Assembly (NCBI GenBank): GCA_040954595.2
Contig: CM082592.2
Span: 8,680,001 to 8,744,000, forward strand
Direction: 5' to 3'
Source of the DNA: Balanoglossus misakiensis
Taxonomy: Eukaryota; Hemichordata
Length of the DNA: 64,000 bases
Of this stretch, positions 1 to 10,750 are shown in pieces. The position numbers and the translations under genes are program-made. A model generated the notes under the pieces. It searched no databases. It saw only the letters and a list, made by a program, of their open reading frames with translations, and was not told the DNA's origin. The first letter of the stretch is position 1. Each line of letters begins with the position of its first letter.

Positions 1-157
1 GTCATTTATAAAGTTTTATTTTAATGGAAACAGGTTGTGATTTCTGTTAGATTTCCGTTTCATAATGTGAATTTATGTGTGATGTATCATTGTTCCTTAC
101 CGCCGATGGCCTCTCTTTTTTTTCCCCTCCCCCATATGTTTCTCTTCGTTTGTCCAG

Positions 158-316
158 AGCGACCCAGAATTTGTACAGTGGTTCAAGGAAATCAAGGAAG
201 CATTCTTGGAAGCACAGCGCATGCTTAGAAGAGGTCCCAAGATGCTGGCAACCCAAGGTTCGTCATCAGACATCATGAAAAATTCTGTGGCGCACAGAAA
301 CAGCAATGGCAACTAA
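158..316 (+). CDS. Last coding exon of an unrecognised gene (partial)
   Basis: The exon begins after a pyrimidine-rich stretch ending in CAG at 155-157 and reads 52 codons to a TAA at 314-316. The peptide begins SDPEFVQWFKEIKEAFLEA, is amphipathic and charged, then turns Ser/Asn-rich before the stop. It looks like the C-terminal helix and tail of a larger protein whose other exons lie left of the window. Phase 0 at the acceptor is assumed because the other two frames close earlier or give unlikely peptides. I do not recognise the family, and the fragment is too short for a function call. Confidence 0.55.
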   Translation, partial: SDPEFVQWFKEIKEAFLEAQRMLRRGPKMLATQGSSSDIMKNSVAHRNSNGN

Positions 317-2100
317 CCTGTAAACACACACACACACAAAAAAACAAGAAGCACCTGCATTCTAACAACTCTGTGCATTTTATTTATACATATATATTTT
401 TTTTTCTTGGAGAAACCATGGTGTGCCGTATTGTAGTTAACCAAACTGGTTTGGTGGCGATTTTTTGGGGGAAAAAAAAAACAAAAACATTTTTATGGCA
501 AGCTGTGTGTGCCTGTGTGTGTATTGTCACGCTGCATGGAGAAATGTTCTCTGCAGAGTAGAACAAAGCACAGTAGTCAATAGCAACGGCAAAATAGCTG
601 GCAGACAGCGAAACGGAAGTTACTATTTTAAAACGAAATCATGACGGCGTAAATCTTTCAAAGTAATATATACACACACATTGAACAGGGTTTTCTGGAG
701 ACAGGTAGTTTCAATGAACAAGTGGTGGGGGGTGGGGTGTGAAAATGGAGTTCATAGGTCAGACTTTAAAATTATACTCTAAAAGATATATATCATGTTT
801 TTCACAGTTAAGTAAATATTACAGTGACAAAAAAAAACTTTTAAAATGTAAGTACATGTAGAGCTTACTTAATTTTATCAGTATAAAACAAACCTTTGCT
901 ACATTATTGATTTTGATTTCAGCATTACTTCATGAATAACAGAACAAAATATAGTTTTAGTGTGATATTGAACCTTTTTCAGTGCAATACGGTTATCTTC
1001 TTTTCGTTTTCAAAAAATGATAGGTATATTCCCTGACTTTGGTCTGTGTTGGGTTTTTGTGCCATGTCTGAAATCCATGACGACGCTACACATGAAATAT
1101 TTTCTAATTGTCTGCTGCATTCCTGGGAGTTCCAATACCAGGTCATTACAAGACTTTAATCCGGCTGGACTGTGTAGCTTTCAAGAAACGGCTCTCGTTG
1201 GATCCAATTTTGACGGAGCCAAACAAAAGTGAAAAAAAAATGTTTAAAAAAAACACTAATGTTACTTTTTTTTCTGGAACCCACAATTTAGAGAGAATTT
1301 AGCTTTAAAGCATAATTTATAGAGAAAGTTATGACCGAATAATAATGAGGGATAATCCTGGTATACCTGATATTATAATATTAAACTGTGATACTGACTT
1401 TGTGTCATTGTGTGTGTTCTGGTGTAACAGTGCCAGTGATTTTTGTCTTTTCTTTGTTGCAAAATGCACCTTGAAGACACATTCTCCTAGATTTTACGAT
1501 ACTAGTACTTTAAAGTTAATATATCTTCTCATTCAAGTATACAATAATTCATGACAGAAACTGGGGGAATGACCATGCCTGCGTGTGGTTGAGTCTATTT
1601 TGGTTTCCTTGGTGATAACCAAGAAAGATATGTGGCGGCCATTTTGGAGTGTATTTACATAATATAAGCGCCCTCTGGAGTGAGCTGTGGCAGGGAGACT
1701 GACAGATTATTCTTGTACAGTGCAGTTGTGCTGATTTTTAGAACCACAGAGGGCAACTTTGGTGATTTCTGGGGGTGTATTGAAGATTGTCAGTTGTAAA
1801 TGTACATTTTCCAGTCACTTTAAAGAGAGTATTGTTCACTTTTCAAGGTGCATTGTCTGCTGTGTAAATGGTTGCTCCTATTACCGTCTTTACTTCAGTT
1901 TTAAAAAAAACCTGTTGAATATTTGGATTTATTTCCTTCTCCCAACTTGTTCACTGACTTGAATAGAATATTTACAATTTAGAATTTAATTAAAAAGACA
2001 TTTCAATTTGTCATCGGTCTTGAAGACTTGGATGTGCAAATGATCCTTGAATTTCGGAAGTTTTAGTCAAAGACATGTTGTAATTAAATAAAACCTTTGA
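317..2100 (+). other. Probable long 3' UTR of the first gene
   Basis: AT-rich sequence after the stop at 316 with no convincing coding frame. It holds short CA/TG runs and poly-A/T stretches. A canonical AATAAA at 2087-2092 is a good candidate polyadenylation signal. A second AATAAA at 2927-2932 could serve a longer transcript. Confidence 0.4.
2087..2092 (+). terminator. Polyadenylation signal AATAAA
   Basis: Exact AATAAA followed by T-rich sequence, about 1.77 kb after the stop of the first gene. Transcript evidence would be needed to choose it over the copy at 2927-2932. Confidence 0.35.
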
Positions 2101-5100
2101 CAAATGACACTCCATTTGTGACAGTATTTAAAAGCTTCATGTTGACACCGAGGAATATTTCTGGTACACCATTTTCACTGGTGTCAAAATCAACTACTCT
2201 TTCGCGGTGCAACCTTGATATTCTACACAACTTCTAAACAGGACACTATTCTACTTTCCTTTGCAAATTGAGTATTCTGAAATTGTCAGAAGCTTTACAT
2301 TACCCAATATATAATATGTAGAATTGGAGATGTCATGTGAAAAATCTTTTATTCACACACTTCATTTGGAGTGGCAAGCCAGCAGCTTGCAATATACAGG
2401 AATAAAAAAATAAACAGCTGTCACCTGGGAGTGGGGGGGGTTAGATTATTTTGCGAAACTACCCTATGATCAATATGAAGTAAATCGTGTGATGCCAGCA
2501 CACATTGCCTAGATGTCAGCCTTGAAGCATGAAATGTGATTCTAGACAAACAAAACCCATCAAAATTAAACCAAACAGCTGGGGCGTGTTTCCCCCAAAA
2601 CTGGTGGGAAGTAATTAATCTCTTGCAGATTACCAGTGTGTTGTGGAAATAATTTGCTGGAACTGTGAGCTGTAAATATTTTTCAAACTCTTCTGTGAGA
2701 TTTACTGTGCAACGTGTTTAGCCCAAGCTAACATTATACAAGCATTGCCAAGTGAAATAGTGGATTTATACCTTCGTACAATTACTAGATTTTTCAAAAC
2801 CCCAACCTATCAATATCGCTTGCTCGTGTTGCTTGTACTAACTTTAGACAAGTCGGCCATATTTATTGGTAACGAAGGGAATTCCTAAAAAATGAAATTT
2901 TAGAACAGTTCAGTTGGGTATTGAACAATAAATGTCTTTGTGTGATTTATTTTCATTCTGAAACCCATGTTTGTTTTCCTCAAACATACCATTTATTTGA
3001 TTGTGCCGGAGAAATGCCGGTGTCAGCTTTGTTGATATTTATTTTTCCACCTTTCGGGTTTTATCAGAAGTTGTAGTCTGTTTTGAAGAGAGAATTTCAG
3101 AATCTTGTACGATGCAATTTGGAAACTTCTGTTAGGTTTTCCGCACAGTGATGATGACAGTCTGTAGAAACAGTGTGGTTCTATGTGAACCCTCCACCAT
3201 TTCTGACAAGCATGGATTTGGTTGTCGAGGAAAACAATGCACTCAAACTTGCTGATAAAGTTACACTGTATAATAGAGAAGTGACCGATAATATTTGGGT
3301 TTTAGTTTTAATTCATCGTGTATTTTTATTTTCAAAGTCAGGGAAACCTGAAAGATCTCGTTTTTGTGGTGACAGAGAAGATGGATGTGAACATGTCTCA
3401 ACTGTGACAAACCCCTGTGTATTTTTTTTAAAAGTTCACTCTTCAGTTGAAACGTGAGCAATTCCACGCTAGGCAAAGGAAATTGTTCAGTATGGTTGAG
3501 TGCCATGCTGCTGGAGTTCTGTTGTCATTTTACTGTGGGGGAGGGGGGGGGGGCATACTGCTAGGCGTGTCTCAGTATTGCCCATGGAAAGACGAAAAGG
3601 AAAAACTTCAGTCGATTCTCCGAGGTACACATAGATAGGTAGGCCACCTGTGCTGGTATTTTGTCGGAACTGCTGTACAAAGGCAGTAATAAACCTGCAG
3701 AATATCAAATACACAAATAACTCGAATGTTAGGATTTGTAAACCCAAGTTTGTTATGATCAGCAATTAAGTAAAGACTTTAAAAATATAATGTAAATGCA
3801 ATTCATCATTACATGTACATTTAAGTGGCGTTACAAGACAAGCTGTTCAAACGTGTAGCCGGATGCTTTACTTTAGGACGTCAGGGCATGCCGAGTGGTG
3901 TGCTGTTGTTGTGTGTGCAGTGCTGGAGTGGGTTTACCGAACACCTCGGCCCGGCTGTAGCAGACGCGACACGTCTGGACCAGAAGTCCGCACAGCTTCG
4001 CGAGATACAACATGGCCACATTATTAGTTTCTCCTGTGTGCGATACGGAGTTAACAACACCCAGCATGGTGTTATGGCTGGATACTACTAACGTACGATT
4101 TGGTCGCTTGCTTGGGTGTTTGGGTTTGTGTCATCTTCAGATGATTAATACATTGCATTGTGTGTGGGTTCCTTGCATGCTGTTGTAAACATTGTTGCAT
4201 GTCTGAATACTTTTACTCCTTTTTTTTAATTTTTTTTTTTGAATGAGAAAAATTATTAATTTTTTTTTGTTCAATTTCATTTGTTTTTCTCTGTTCACAG
4301 CAACAATAAAGGAGGCAGAAATGAACAACCACACAAAGAGATAGTGCATGCCAACTCCTCCCCCAGCCCAGTCCTTGCCATCCCAGTGTTTGTCGCTGTG
4401 CGTTTTGTAGTCTTGTGAGCTGTCGTTGGCTGCCTCTTCTGCATGTTGATGTGGTATGTGTCACCTGGATTCGCTGGGTCAGTCAGTCAGTCAGTACTGC
4501 ATGAATTGTGCCTTCCCCGGTGATGCTACTTGGGCTAATGTGTGATGACCACAGTGAATGACGGTGGTGGGGAATAGTGTGGGGATTTGAAGCACAATGA
4601 ATGGACGTATATACATGTGCGTTGTGCCTGTTTCGTGGAGAGGGCATCTGCCAATCGTGCATGGGAAACAAAATTCGTCGGGGTTTGTGGTGTGCTTGCC
4701 ATGACAGTGATTCAAGCCCACTTCCCGATCGCCAGAGTTTGAAACAAAAACGACAACTTGCATGAATCGCCCTTGAAGGGAGAGTGGTCACAATCCTTTT
4801 TCGACTGGCCCAGCCACTGTTGCTCCCCCCGAAATGACACTTGACATCACTGACCGAACAGTCATACCTGCAGGTTATCAGTAGACGCTGTCGGACTCGT
4901 GCCACGAAATCCACGGTGCTTCCCGTACTGATCAACGGAAAAGTTGATAAGGTGCTTGAGAGGCTGGTAGCAGGCAAGCAAGAACGGACAGATGGGAAAT
5001 GGAGTGATGGTGGTGGTGGTGGTGGTAGTAGTAGTGCAGAATGGAAAAAGAAGAAATTTTACTGCGATTTCTGCACCACCATCCATCTTGCCCGCATGTT

Positions 5101-7125
5101 TGGTGGTGAATGTCAAACAGTCTCGGATGACAACTCATTCGTGGAACAACCAGGCACAATGTGATGGCAGCAACAGACACGTACAGTTCTTCATTTTGTG
5201 GATATGTTCCCTTCCCCAGAAGAGGACAGATTTGATAATTAACCCAACCAGTCATACCTCAACATTTTATCAGCACCAGTGGACCAGCATATCGTACATT
5301 AAACTATGGCTCTCGCAATTTCAGCCCGCGTCATCTGCAAACTACCATGACATCAGTGTACAGCATCAACCAATCTGTAAAGACGCCCTAATTATTTGTG
5401 ATTTTTTTTATAACTTCACAGTTGCCTCATTCATTGAACTTGTACATAGACCAACAGAGAAAGAATCTCTGACATTTTTTGTATATAAGCAACCAAAGGT
5501 GTGATATTTACTTTTTAACAAACACAATCAAAACGTCGCCACTTTGAGACATAACAAATGATAAGTTCTACATAAAAGGAATACAGAGAATATTTCAAAT
5601 GACGAAGATGTATTAAATCTAATTATTTTTATTGAAATTTTATAAGAAAGTGAACATGTAGTAGTCTGAAAGTCTAGCATCCTCTCTTACCCAGTTGAAT
5701 TGGTTTGGGAAACGGGACAGATCTGGAATTTGCGGGTACAAACAATAAATACTTGGCCAGAAATTCCAGGTCATTCCTGACGCAATGGGGATAAACACCT
5801 TGAACTGGAATTAAAACATGGCAGCTATCATGGGACCCTTGAGTGATGTTTATATTGCCAAAGATGATTCTGTTGTCTTTGAAACGTGTTTTGTTTTTGT
5901 TTTGGGTTTTTCTTCTTTTTTGGGGGGTGGGTGGGTGGTCACATGGAATCTCTGTTACTAGTGTACAGAGGTGGCTGATCTAAGTAAAGGAGCTTTTACA
6001 GGCATTCAAATAGTTTGGCCCAATAGTTTAGTTTGCACATAATTTATTGTTTCTTTTTGAATGTCACATATCATTGATTCTGGTAATTTATTTCGTCAAT
6101 GACCAGCTCTCTGTACAATGCCCCTGTCTGTAGGTTCTCCTACTGTACACCAGTGGTAAAGGTTTAAACTTGATCATGAGGTGTGGTCTGAACGTGGAGA
6201 TGACATTGGAATGCTCTGGTTCGCTACAAGATCTGTATAAACTAAAAATGAACAAAATCATGATTAAAGAGTAACAGCAATACAATGCAGTACTGCAGTA
6301 ATTGAGTCTAAAGGGATGGGTCGTCAGAACTGCATGTGCGACAATTGGGTTCATAAACACAATTGGCATTGTTCCTACTGTTCAGGGAGACCATGCCAAT
6401 CAGTATAGAAACTTGGAAATGTGATAAAAGTAACAATGCATTGTTTGTCATGGTGTACAATGATGGACATCGTAGCCGTCTACTTTGAATAGCTATATAC
6501 TGGTAGCAACTACGTCATATGGAATGCCCCCCCCCCCCGACCTTTTCGGAAGTGGTGTGTGTTGGAGCTTGGGTTTGTCAATGAGGTTAATCCAAGTCGC
6601 TTTCTGAATTCCCAGTAACCAGCCTCCCCCCCCCCCCCCCCTTTTGTCCCCCATTCCCTTATGATTCAACACAGTGGGGTTTGTCACAGTGGAGTTCATG
6701 TGGTCGCAACAAATCTGCACCTAACAAATTAATAATTTTTGATCCAAAAAGACTACTGATATCAAAAATGTTTTACTAACACGAACTATTTTTTCCCTGT
6801 TTGCTGACTGCAGTGTGCAATCTCAGAGGAAAGTTCAACATTTTGAAAGAATGTTCGGTGGAGAGAAGTTGTATGTTTACATGTTTAATATTGTGAAACC
6901 ATGTTCTGTTGACCATTGTGTTTTATGTCAGTATCACTTTTCTTTTTTGTAAAATAGAACCTCTTATTTCTTGAAAGATTTAACTTGAATAAATGTACTT
7001 CACACATTCTCTGTTGTCCTGGTGGTGTTCCTGACAGCCTATTGTCTTCTAACAGGTATGCGCTTGCAATTGTCTGTGGCTGCCAGAAAAGAACAAATTC
7101 ATAGTTTGCCATTGACGAACTATAT
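2101..7125. other. Spacer between first gene and sulfotransferases
   Basis: No recognisable gene. It holds poly-G/C runs (3543-3553, 6527-6538, 6626-6641), a GTCA microsatellite near 4480-4496, a GGT run at 5005-5034, and T-rich tracts. Two stretches look like possible 3' exons: 4303-4418, after a good pyrimidine tract and ACAG, and 4877-5164, after CTGCAG. Both are treated as candidates under findings because no homology was recognised. Confidence 0.5.
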
Positions 7126-8301
7126 CTATGGTATGGCATATTTGAATACTCTGCCATCTTTTGGCATAACTTTGAACCAATCACTTTCCGGGTTTTCAAA
7201 TTCTTCCCTGCTTTTCACTTTGATCCAGCCAAATGTTTCGTAAATGTGGTCGGGACATAAGTCTTGGATGTATTTGACTTCGTCATAGGTGAAGTGCTGT
7301 AACCACTTGGTTATTGATCCGTTGTGGCTCGGTTCCAAGTTCGGTTCCTCCGGGGGAGGAAGTCCAACGAACTCGAACATCTCTCTCTGTATTATATCAG
7401 GATGCGCACTCATGTCTTCGTAGCGAATCACCATTGAATTGACTCTCAACCACTCAGGGCCGTGAATGATAGAGTTGAAGTTGGTCTCCAGCCACGTGCA
7501 GTGTTCCCTCACAGTTTCCTCCAAATGACGATGAATCACCCCACTAGCGCCCCCACTGGTCTCAGATCTGTCCAGCCACCAGTGGTGTCTTGATCTGGCC
7601 AGGGCTCGCGGATCGCGGACTAAAAATATAACCTTGACGTTGTTTGTTTTCAGAACGGGGAGGCACGTTGTGACATCATTCAGTCTGACCACTTTCGATA
7701 TGATGTGGGGTCGAGCTCGACAGATTGACTTCAGGTCGCGTGCTGTTATTGGAAGTGGCAGGGTGTTCACGTGTGCGCGAGCCCTGTAGAGAGACGACGT
7801 CTGGGAATTCATTCCCTTGGTGAAGTAACCGTCGGGTGTGAAGTTGCAGGTGTATAATTCCCCGAAGAAATCGCAGAGTTCTGTCTGGATGCCTGCTAAG
7901 TTGTCACGACTGTCATTGCGAGGGTTGTTTCCACTGAAGTGCAACATCAACAGTCCTGGTTCGTACGCATACAGGAAATCGGGACGTGTGGCGAAAAACG
8001 CAGCCGTCGCCTTCGACCCCGTGGTCATTCTCCCGTGGACAAGAACGTGGATACTTTCCCTGTGTTGAACTTGTTGCTGTTCGGAGATCAGTTTGTCAAA
8101 TGCAGGTTCCTTTCGGGATGACTGTGATTCAGAATTTTGATCCTGAAGAGACAACGAAGTACCGAAGGAAAATGCATTTACGGCTGTCTCTTGTGCGGAA
8201 TTCCAGTTGGCACTAGGCATCGACTCGTAGAAGATAAAAACAGCGGTGGTGGCTATTAGAATTGTGATCCCGAATGCCTGACCATGTCGTTTAGTCGTCA
8301 T
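7126..8301 (-). CDS. Carbohydrate 6-O-sulfotransferase-like protein, copy 1
   Basis: Single coding exon, 391 aa. It should transfer sulfate from PAPS to a sugar hydroxyl of glycans in the Golgi lumen (CHST Gal/GlcNAc/GalNAc-6-O-sulfotransferase family). A type II layout is visible: a short cytoplasmic end, a hydrophobic anchor at about residues 10-25, a Ser/Gln-rich stem, then the catalytic domain. The 5'-phosphosulfate loop is at residues 90-99 (GRMTTGSKAT), followed by RPDFLYAYEP. The 3'-phosphate motif LVRDPRALARSR is at 227-238. The loop differs from the usual RSGSS(F/T) form. The protein ends in a shared FKYAIP tail. A tandem paralogue lies 1.26 kb upstream on the same strand. The exact sugar acceptor cannot be told. 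Confidence 0.85.
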   Translation of the reverse strand: MTTKRHGQAFGITILIATTAVFIFYESMPSANWNSAQETAVNAFSFGTSLSLQDQNSESQSSRKEPAFDKLISEQQQVQHRESIHVLVHGRMTTGSKATAAFFATRPDFLYAYEPGLLMLHFSGNNPRNDSRDNLAGIQTELCDFFGELYTCNFTPDGYFTKGMNSQTSSLYRARAHVNTLPLPITARDLKSICRARPHIISKVVRLNDVTTCLPVLKTNNVKVIFLVRDPRALARSRHHWWLDRSETSGGASGVIHRHLEETVREHCTWLETNFNSIIHGPEWLRVNSMVIRYEDMSAHPDIIQREMFEFVGLPPPEEPNLEPSHNGSITKWLQHFTYDEVKYIQDLCPDHIYETFGWIKVKSREEFENPESDWFKVMPKDGRVFKYAIP

Positions 8302-9563
8302 TGTTGAAGAATGGCAAAACTAAAACTCGACAGAAATTACACGGTGTTGGTGGGCAGGAGAAAGCGTTCCTATGACGTCTAACCAGGTAACAAGTTGTCA
8401 TTGGCGCTCCGATTCTAGCTCGGTTGATGATAAGCAGTTTGTGTTTAATCCTCTTTTGATTGCATGAACGGTCCTACCATCACCACTAACACCCAGCCCC
8501 CACACACAACCATGAGTAGAGTCAGAACCTATCTGACACCAAAGTATACATGTACCCGTTTTCGACACGTTCTGCACATCTCACCATTTGGACAGGATCT
8601 TGTCCGATTGCTCGCAATGCACGGGCACGAACGCAACTCAAATCTGCTCATGGTTGTCAAGCGATAGTTCCAAAGTGAACGAAGTTGCACATTTACCGTT
8701 ATCCGCTTTCGGGGAACATTGCATATAGAAATATGCTTTGTTAAATTTTGCTTGTCATGCATACGCAGGGCTGTTACCTAGGTAGCCTATTAATCTGTTC
8801 GCAGGGGACCAGGGCAACGCCTATTGCAGTATTGTAATGCACTGGTTTTATTTCAAAAGTTAGAGGATCATTTCGTCCCACCGTGGTACCAACTGGTATT
8901 CTCTATCTCCTGTACAGGAAGCTCGATGTTCGGAAAAGGGGGAATTTGCATCTACAGTTTTAACAGTGAATGATTCACGTAGGAAGAAAGTCAGCACAGA
9001 AAAACGCCCAGCCAAATCCCAACCTCCAAGAAAAGGAGATTCAATTTAATTCTGCTTGAGACAAGCACTTAGATTGATGTAATCACAACGATAAGAACTA
9101 TAAAAACTGCACCCTGTTCGTTTTACATCGAACCCGCATCCAAAAACGTTGGTTAAAAAATCCCGAATGTTGGCGTCTGGTGGCAGCACACAGTCGACAA
9201 ATAATCATCCGCATGCACAGTCGATGAAATTAAGGCATCATAAAGACATAATAAAGACTTAAACATGATAAAGAGCGCTGCACCCACCCCTGGATCTACG
9301 AGAATGTCGACAATATCCTGCTATGGCTTCAACGTCTTACATATACAGCCGGATAATGTCGACGTACTTGTAGTGCTACATCCGTGCCAATCAATTACAA
9401 CTGCCAGAATTGTCTGGGAGAAGTAGAGAAACACAAATTTGCCAAGTTAAAACCTCACGCCCACTTTACATGCTTCATCCCCAAGAATTACCAAACCCTC
9501 ACCACACATTGTTGATTTGGAAGTTCGCGGAGTCATAGACTAGTCTACAATCCACTGCGGGGG
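8302..9563. other. Spacer between sulfotransferase copies
   Basis: It should hold the promoter and 5' UTR of copy 1 and the 3' UTR of copy 2. No TATA box, repeat or further coding frame stands out. A possible AG acceptor lies just upstream of the copy 1 start, so a 5' UTR intron is possible there too. Confidence 0.4.
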
Positions 9564-10730
9564 CTATGGTATGGCATATTTGAATACTCTGCCATCTTTT
9601 GGCATCACTCTCAACCAATCACGCCCCGGATTTTCAAAGTCTTCCCTACTTTTCACTTTGATCCAGCCAAATGTTTCGTAAATGTGGTCCGGACACAAGT
9701 CTTGGATGTATTTGACTTCGTCATAGGTGAAGTACTGTAACCACTTGGTTATTGATTCGTTGTGACTCGGTTCCAAGTTCGATTCCTCCGGGGAAGGAAG
9801 TCCAACGAACTCGAACATCTCTCTCTGTATTATATCAGGATGCGCACTCATGTCTTCGTAGCGAATCACCATTGAATTGACTCTCAACCACTCGGGGCCG
9901 TGCATGATAGAGTTGAAGTTGGTCTCCAGCCAGATGCAGTGTTCTTTGACGTATTCTTCCAACCGAAGATCAATCACCCCATCGCCGTTGTTTCCGTGTA
10001 CAAAACGTTTGTGTCTCGAGCGGGCCATACCTCGAGGGTCCCGGACTAGAAATATGATCCTGACGTCGCTTCTTTCCAGAACAGGCAGGCATGCGCTGAC
10101 GTCATTCAGGCGAACAACTTTCGAAATGGTGTTAGATCGAGACTTGCATAGTGCCGTCAGGTCGTCTGCCGTTATGGGAAGAGGCAAGTTATTCAAATGC
10201 GCTCGATCCTTATATAGAGACTTGTCTAAATTCATCCCTTTGGTGAAGTAACTGTCAGACGTGAAGTTGCAGGTGAAGAAATTCCCAAGGAAATTGCAGA
10301 GCTCTGCTTGAATTTCTTCCAAGTATTCATGGCCATCATTTTGGCAACCTTTACCTTGCGACGACAATGACAGCAACATATGTCCTGGCTCGTACGCATA
10401 CAAAAAATCGGGACGCCTGCCGAAAAACGCGGCTGTCGCCTTTGACCCGGTTGTCATTCTCCCCATTACGAGGACGTGGACGTTTGCAACGGTTGGAAAT
10501 GTTTCTGGCTCGTGGACCACGCTTCTGTCCGCTCCTGGTAGATCTTGTTGAAATGTGTTCTTGATGGCTTCTTGCTCCCGTAGATTGGATGGTGCGTTGA
10601 ACGTAACAACGGGTTGTGGGGCATCGGGGTTCGGCTTGCGTTGCTTGGTTACTGACACGTACATGTAGGCGACGAACAAAAGCGCCGCCACTGTAGGAAT
10701 CCAGATTGGTTGACAATGCCTTAAAGTCAT
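9564..10730 (-). CDS. Carbohydrate 6-O-sulfotransferase-like protein, copy 2
   Basis: Single coding exon, 388 aa, paralogue of copy 1 and likely also a Golgi PAPS-dependent sulfotransferase. The frame is open further upstream to 10844, but a strong splice acceptor (TTTCACTTTCTTTTAAG, minus strand) ends at 10749. I therefore start at the Met at 10730, giving MTLRHCQPIWIPTVAALLF as the N-terminal end and membrane anchor and a length that matches copy 1. The 5'-phosphosulfate loop is GRMTTGSKATAAFF and the 3'-phosphate motif is LVRDPRGMARSR. The last 125 residues are almost identical to copy 1, while the stem and N-terminal half have diverged. This fits tandem duplication followed by partial homogenisation. 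Confidence 0.83.
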   Translation of the reverse strand: MTLRHCQPIWIPTVAALLFVAYMYVSVTKQRKPNPDAPQPVVTFNAPSNLREQEAIKNTFQQDLPGADRSVVHEPETFPTVANVHVLVMGRMTTGSKATAAFFGRRPDFLYAYEPGHMLLSLSSQGKGCQNDGHEYLEEIQAELCNFLGNFFTCNFTSDSYFTKGMNLDKSLYKDRAHLNNLPLPITADDLTALCKSRSNTISKVVRLNDVSACLPVLERSDVRIIFLVRDPRGMARSRHKRFVHGNNGDGVIDLRLEEYVKEHCIWLETNFNSIMHGPEWLRVNSMVIRYEDMSAHPDIIQREMFEFVGLPSPEESNLEPSHNESITKWLQYFTYDEVKYIQDLCPDHIYETFGWIKVKSREDFENPGRDWLRVMPKDGRVFKYAIP

Positions 10731-10748
10731 CGCCGAATGGATGAGGCG

Positions 10749-10750
10749 CT
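10749..10750 (-). promoter_or_regulatory. Splice acceptor of a 5' UTR intron (sulfotransferase copy 2)
   Basis: On the minus strand a pyrimidine tract runs into AG here, 18 bases before the chosen ATG. It decides the start: the longer frame beginning at 10844 would read through the intron. The donor was not located. Confidence 0.5.

Noticed and set aside
3173-3457. 94-codon plus-strand frame in the left spacer
   Set aside because: AT-rich, no domain, and overlapped by an antisense frame; most likely chance.
4483-4977. 164-codon minus-strand open frame
   Set aside because: Ser/His/Arg-rich with no motif, no homologue recognised, and it runs opposite another open stretch. Most likely chance.
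4992-5504. 170-codon plus-strand open frame starting in a GGT microsatellite
   Set aside because: The poly-Val start comes from the microsatellite and the rest has no family signature; a different frame is the better exon candidate.
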